A stretch of 64,000 nucleotides of DNA, taken from Bacillota bacterium (lineage in GTDB: Bacteria > Bacillota > Clostridia > Acetivibrionales > DSM-2933). Below the pieces are notes generated by a model. It did no database searches and was not told the DNA's origin. It worked only from the letters and a program-made list of their open reading frames with translations. Positions 61,324 through 64,000 of the stretch are shown here, piece by piece. Both the position numbers and the translations under genes were made by a program. Position 1 is the stretch's first letter, and each line of letters starts with the position of its first letter. Location: positions 42,730 through 106,729 of the forward strand of contig JAEYYB010000146.1 of the NCBI GenBank assembly GCA_023430975.1. The letters are read 5' to 3'.

Positions 61324-61373
61324 GAGAAATTGTGATGTGTGTACACCATTATTTCTCACGACAACAATTAAGG
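61324..61373. repeat. Second repeat family, copy with CTCACGACAAC core
   Basis: GAGAAATTGTGATGTGTG, then TACACCATTATTTCTC, then ACGACAACAATTAAGG. GAGAAAT and ATTTCTC pair. The core ATTTCTCACGACAAC also occurs at 63201-63241. Confidence 0.5.
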
Positions 61374-61418
61374 TTGACAAAATCGTTTCATGATTTTGTG
61401 TTACCAGTAGGGGGCTTT

Positions 61419-62150
61419 ATGTATAGTAGTTTTAATGTTAAGATGAATAGGCTGTTTAAGAAAAGGGAAGATGATTTACCTTTTAAGCCTGGTGCGATAG
61501 TGAGTATAAAACATGAAATATTTCCAGATTCGGTTTTAAGTCTTGTGCAGGAGACGGAGGGGAAATATCTTTATATTGCTTATCCAAAAGAGTTTAAAAA
61601 CTATAATGTTCAATTGGGAGATCCTATATGCTGCAAGATTAAAAGCATAGATTGTGAGTACATAATAGAGAGCAATATAAATAATATTAACCTTATTTAT
61701 CCAACTTATATAAGAATATACGTAGACAAATTTTCCAAGCATGACAACAAAAGAGAAACTAAACGGTTTAATGTTGATATGTGTTCTAAGATATCAGTTT
61801 ATAATGAGTTTAATTGTACTGTTAAAAAAGACATAAAGCTTTATGTTAAGGATTTGAGCCTTGGAGGACTTTATGGAATTATACCAAAGAAAAATCTTGA
61901 GGACATTAATAACAATTATGGATTGAATTTTTCTTTGAATGCAGGTCCTAATTCTATAATTAATTTTGATGCTGAAATAGTGAGAATAATGGATAAAGAG
62001 CTATCACATGAGGTTGGTGTGAAAATTAAATATATGAACGATGAAAATGTAAAGATTTTAGAAAACATTATAAGAAAATTGGAAAATGATACAGGTTCAC
62101 AACTGATGAAGTATTTGGTGAAAGGTGAAAGAATAAAGATTTGTGATTAA
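61419..62150 (+). CDS. YcgR-like PilZ domain protein
   Basis: 243 residues: an N-terminal YcgR-type beta domain (about 10-105, with KPGAIVSIKHEIFPDSVLSL) and a C-terminal PilZ domain with RETKR (the RxxxR motif), KDLSLGGLYG (DxSxxG) and EVGVKIKYM. This is the two-domain layout of YcgR/YpfA flagellar brake proteins that bind c-di-GMP. No flagellar genes are in the window, so the target may be elsewhere. The ATG at 61419 has AGGGGGC upstream; the frame is open for 29 more codons before it but overlaps a repeat. It is the second PilZ protein in the window. Confidence 0.9.
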   Translation: MYSSFNVKMNRLFKKREDDLPFKPGAIVSIKHEIFPDSVLSLVQETEGKYLYIAYPKEFKNYNVQLGDPICCKIKSIDCEYIIESNINNINLIYPTYIRIYVDKFSKHDNKRETKRFNVDMCSKISVYNEFNCTVKKDIKLYVKDLSLGGLYGIIPKKNLEDINNNYGLNFSLNAGPNSIINFDAEIVRIMDKELSHEVGVKIKYMNDENVKILENIIRKLENDTGSQLMKYLVKGERIKICD

Positions 62151-62248
62151 GGGCATTTCACAAAGAATAATGTTTAATATTTCGTACGGAATTTAAACAA
62201 ATTAAGTTTTTTGAAACGCCCGTTAATCAATTTATGGATATAAACATA

Positions 62249-63160
62249 TTACGGTCCTTTTTCAATTAGTGTTGGAAAAGGTGAGTAATTGCTTATGCCC
62301 ATTTCCTTATTTATGGTTGTACCATCAATTTGCTGGATGGTAAGGGACGACTTTATCAAGGCACCATCCATACCATCAATAAGCACTTTTTCGTATCCCT
62401 TAGGTAATTCCGGATTTACCTTGTATATTTTTTGAGCTGCAGCTTTTTTCAGAACTTCATGATTCCAACTAATAGAAGGTGCTTCTCTTGTTCCGTAGAA
62501 TCCCATATATAATATATTGTCGATTCCCTGTGCCCAAATCATTACATTGCCCTCGGTATCATTCTTGAATTTAAAATCCTTTGCACCATAAGAAACTGTA
62601 GCATCCTGTCCGTATGGAACATAAGGTACAGGCATGCTGTGGTTATGCCTTTCAACAACCTTAAGATTACTTAACACACAAACATTATAAAGGGTTGAAG
62701 CGATTTTGCACACTCCACCACCTATTGTTGTTGTAAGTTTTGAACCAATGTATGTTGGTCCCTTTTGAAAGCCTCTTTCTTCAGTATAGGGGCCTACAGT
62801 GCCATTTTGAGAAAATGTTTTTCCAGGCTCCAAAACTATGCCGCAGAGCATCCTGGCTGCCAAATGAACATTGAATTCTTCACCAGGTAAAGGATCACGG
62901 AGTACTGTCCTGTATGCACCCATTAAAACAGGTGTGTTGCTGAGCTCTTTGGATTTAATAAATTCCATATCAAAGTCCCAGGGAAGGTTGGTTTCAGGTC
63001 CTGACACCAAAGTTGTGTTATTATTCTGGGAAACATCGGTATCATCGCTATTAGCACTCCCGGTATTTACATTTGCTGATTTCCCTAAGCTCAGAAATAA
63101 TAATACTCCAATAACCAAGATACTAAAAATTTTAAGAAATAATGTTATATACTTTTTCAA
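62249..63160 (-). CDS. VanW family protein
   Basis: 303 residues: an N-terminal membrane anchor or signal (FLKIFSILVIGVLLFLSLG), a Ser/Asn-rich linker and a VanW domain (about 90-260) with LPGEEFNVHLAARMLCGIVL, KTFSQNGTVGPYTEERGF, TTIGGGVCKIASTLYNVCVL and HNHSMPVPYVPYGQDATVSYG. VanW-domain proteins are extracytoplasmic and wall-associated, but their activity is unknown. I chose the TTG at 63160 because GGGTGG lies 8 bases upstream; an in-frame GTG at 63172 is the alternative. It converges with the PilZ gene. Confidence 0.9.
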   Translation of the reverse strand: MKKYITLFLKIFSILVIGVLLFLSLGKSANVNTGSANSDDTDVSQNNNTTLVSGPETNLPWDFDMEFIKSKELSNTPVLMGAYRTVLRDPLPGEEFNVHLAARMLCGIVLEPGKTFSQNGTVGPYTEERGFQKGPTYIGSKLTTTIGGGVCKIASTLYNVCVLSNLKVVERHNHSMPVPYVPYGQDATVSYGAKDFKFKNDTEGNVMIWAQGIDNILYMGFYGTREAPSISWNHEVLKKAAAQKIYKVNPELPKGYEKVLIDGMDGALIKSSLTIQQIDGTTINKEMGISNYSPFPTLIEKGP

Positions 63161-63200
63161 AATTATAACCACCCGATTTATTTTTTTATTTTAGGAAACA

Positions 63201-63241
63201 GTGGTATTCCATACCACAATTTCTCACGACAACGATCAAGG
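63201..63241. repeat. Second repeat family, copy with hairpin
   Basis: GTGGTATTCCATACCAC forms a small hairpin, followed by AATTTCTCACGACAAC and GATCAAGG, matching the copy at 61324-61373 over the ATTTCTCACGACAAC core. Confidence 0.5.
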
Positions 63242-63292
63242 CTTAAAAATCGCAAGGAATTTTGCTCACGTTTCTAAATCTTTTAATGTATA

Positions 63293-63386
63293 TGAAAGTG
63301 TTAATAAACTTACATTTGGCGGAGCAAATAACGAACGGTTCAACGGGATTTGCGACAGACAAATGTAATAGATTTATCACTTTTAA
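63293..63386. repeat. Dispersed palindromic element, full copy (94 bp)
   Basis: Starts TGAAAGTGTTAATAAACTTA (one A fewer than the others) and ends GATTTATCACTTTTAA. From ACATTTGGCGG through CAAATGTAATAGATTTATCAC it is almost identical to the copy at 16856. TA flanks both sides. Confidence 0.9.
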
Positions 63387-63628
63387 TATAGATATTGTTT
63401 GTAGTTTGCTAAAAAATATTAGTTTATATATTGTGAAAAAGAAATTGCATTAGTGAACTTTGTTAATGTATCTGGATCTGCAATATAAAAATTAATTTGC
63501 TATGCAAAAAAATGGCTAAAAAATGGTTAAAAAATGAATTGAAAAATGAATTGAAAAATGATTTAAAAAATGATTAGAAGTAAGTATAGAGGATATATAT
63601 ATAGTATTAACTTAGAAATTTAACAATA

Positions 63629-63822
63629 TTAAAAGTGTTAATAATCTTACATTTGGCGGAGCAAATAACGAACGGTTCAGCATAATTAAAACAGTATTAA
63701 TCTTTCATTTGGCAGAGCAAAATAACGAACGGTTTAACGTTATTTTTTGATAGACAAATAGCAAGATTAACTGATTTTAATAGATTTGTGACAGACAAAT
63801 GTAATAGATTTATCACTTTTAA
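63629..63822. repeat. Palindromic element interrupted by another copy
   Basis: The left half TTAAAAGTGTTAATAATCTT runs through GCAAATAACGAACGGTTCA to about 63684. The right half (GATTTGTGACAGACAAATGT to CACTTTTAA) resumes at 63783. The 95-base element at 63686-63780 sits between them. Removing the insert and one TA leaves an element of about 96 bases, the family length. Confidence 0.85.
63686..63780. repeat. Nested, diverged copy of the palindromic element
   Basis: Starts TTAAAACAGTATTAATCTTT and ends AAGATTAACTGATTTTAA. The centre keeps GCAAAATAACGAACGGTTTA. Exactly 95 bases. TA occurs just after it and one base before it, which fits insertion at a TA within the older copy. Confidence 0.85.
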
Positions 63823-63878
63823 CTAAAAAATATAGGAATTCTTTAATATATATCCTTAATCAGAAGGAGGAGATAAGG

Positions 63879-63929
63879 TTGAAAACACCCCACAAGTTGG
63901 CAGTGCCAATAAAAGAGCATGACAAATAA
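63879..63929 (+). CDS. Possible 16-residue leader peptide or micro-ORF
   Basis: TTG at 63879 lies 8 bases after an excellent AAGGAGG site (63864-63870) and gives MKTPHKLAVPIKEHDK before TAA. A small hairpin (ACCAT...ATGGT, 63931-63945) follows at once. It may be a leader peptide for a gene beyond the window, a small regulatory peptide, or a chance ORF with a good site. Nothing else is recognised to base 64000. Confidence 0.3.
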   Translation: MKTPHKLAVPIKEHDK

Positions 63930-64000
63930 ACCATAAAAAATGGTCTTTGAAAAAAGAATATAGTTAAGGCAAAACCTAAAGAACTTGCTTAACTCTGTAC

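Noticed and set aside
63262..63453. 63-codon ORF across the last palindromic elements
   Set aside because: It reads through a repeat element; similar peptides would arise from every copy.
16856..63822. The dispersed repeats considered as a CRISPR array
   Set aside because: Copies are many kilobases apart, palindromic over their full length, in both orientations, and there are no regularly spaced spacers or cas genes.

Overview
This is an AT-rich chromosomal segment from a Gram-positive, spore-forming, probably anaerobic Firmicute of the clostridial type. The evidence is strong GGAGG-type ribosome binding sites with ATG, TTG and GTG starts, a YlbJ-type sporulation membrane protein, a tandem glycine riboswitch on glyA, a Gram-positive LexA (Cheo-type) box on recA, an Rrf2/IscR-nifS-nifU-mnmA cluster, LCP, VanW, 3D-domain and PrsA-like envelope proteins, and a lactate dehydrogenase. 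The gene content would suit the cellulolytic clostridia (cluster III), but no rRNA is present and I cannot name the species.

Bases 1-15601 hold the most remarkable block: one strand, mostly closely spaced, of signalling genes that mixes a chemotaxis-like pathway with a stressosome-like partner-switching module. The order is MCP with a duplicated signalling region (5' end outside the window), triple CheW, CheB, RsbR-like, RsbS-like, RsbT-like, an RsbT-like kinase fused to a PP2C phosphatase, a soluble histidine kinase, a kinase-less CheA-like Hpt/P2/STAS protein, a receiver, a HEAT-repeat protein, CheR, CheY, CheA with two Hpt domains, and a final receiver. No flagellar, pilus or sigma-factor gene is visible, so the output is unknown. 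My inference is that STAS/RsbT switching and CheA phosphotransfer are joined into one circuit.

Bases 16048-25900 are more accessory: a nitroreductase-like gene, a large surface protein with copper-amine-oxidase-type repeats, two GT-C-like membrane proteins, then a visibly more GC-rich patch (LemA opposite an AgrA/AgrC-like pair, with a palindromic operator candidate between them) and tRNA-Leu(GAG). Bases 26108-42520 are housekeeping and envelope genes: M18 aminopeptidase, HAD phosphatase, DedA, LCP, TlpA-like thioredoxin, a MoxR-DUF58-transglutaminase operon, ldh, cinA, murJ, recA and recX. Bases 42979-50321 hold two micro-ORFs, a PilZ protein, two MCPs, ylbJ, a HEAT-like protein and a small membrane protein. 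Bases 50437-57299 hold promoter-riboswitch-glyA, rarA and the Fe-S/thiolation cluster iscR-iscS-iscU-mnmA. Bases 57367-63160 hold a PHP phosphatase, PrsA-like foldase, 3D-domain protein, a YcgR-like PilZ protein and a VanW protein.

Scattered through the intergenic spaces is a 95-bp imperfect palindromic element that I consider a MITE-like repeat. There are six full-length copies (one of them nested inside a seventh copy), two 60-bp deleted forms and one orphan arm. Its arms begin TTAAAAGTG, it is usually flanked by TA, and no transposase is present in the window. A second, weaker repeat family and several short tandem repeats are also recorded.
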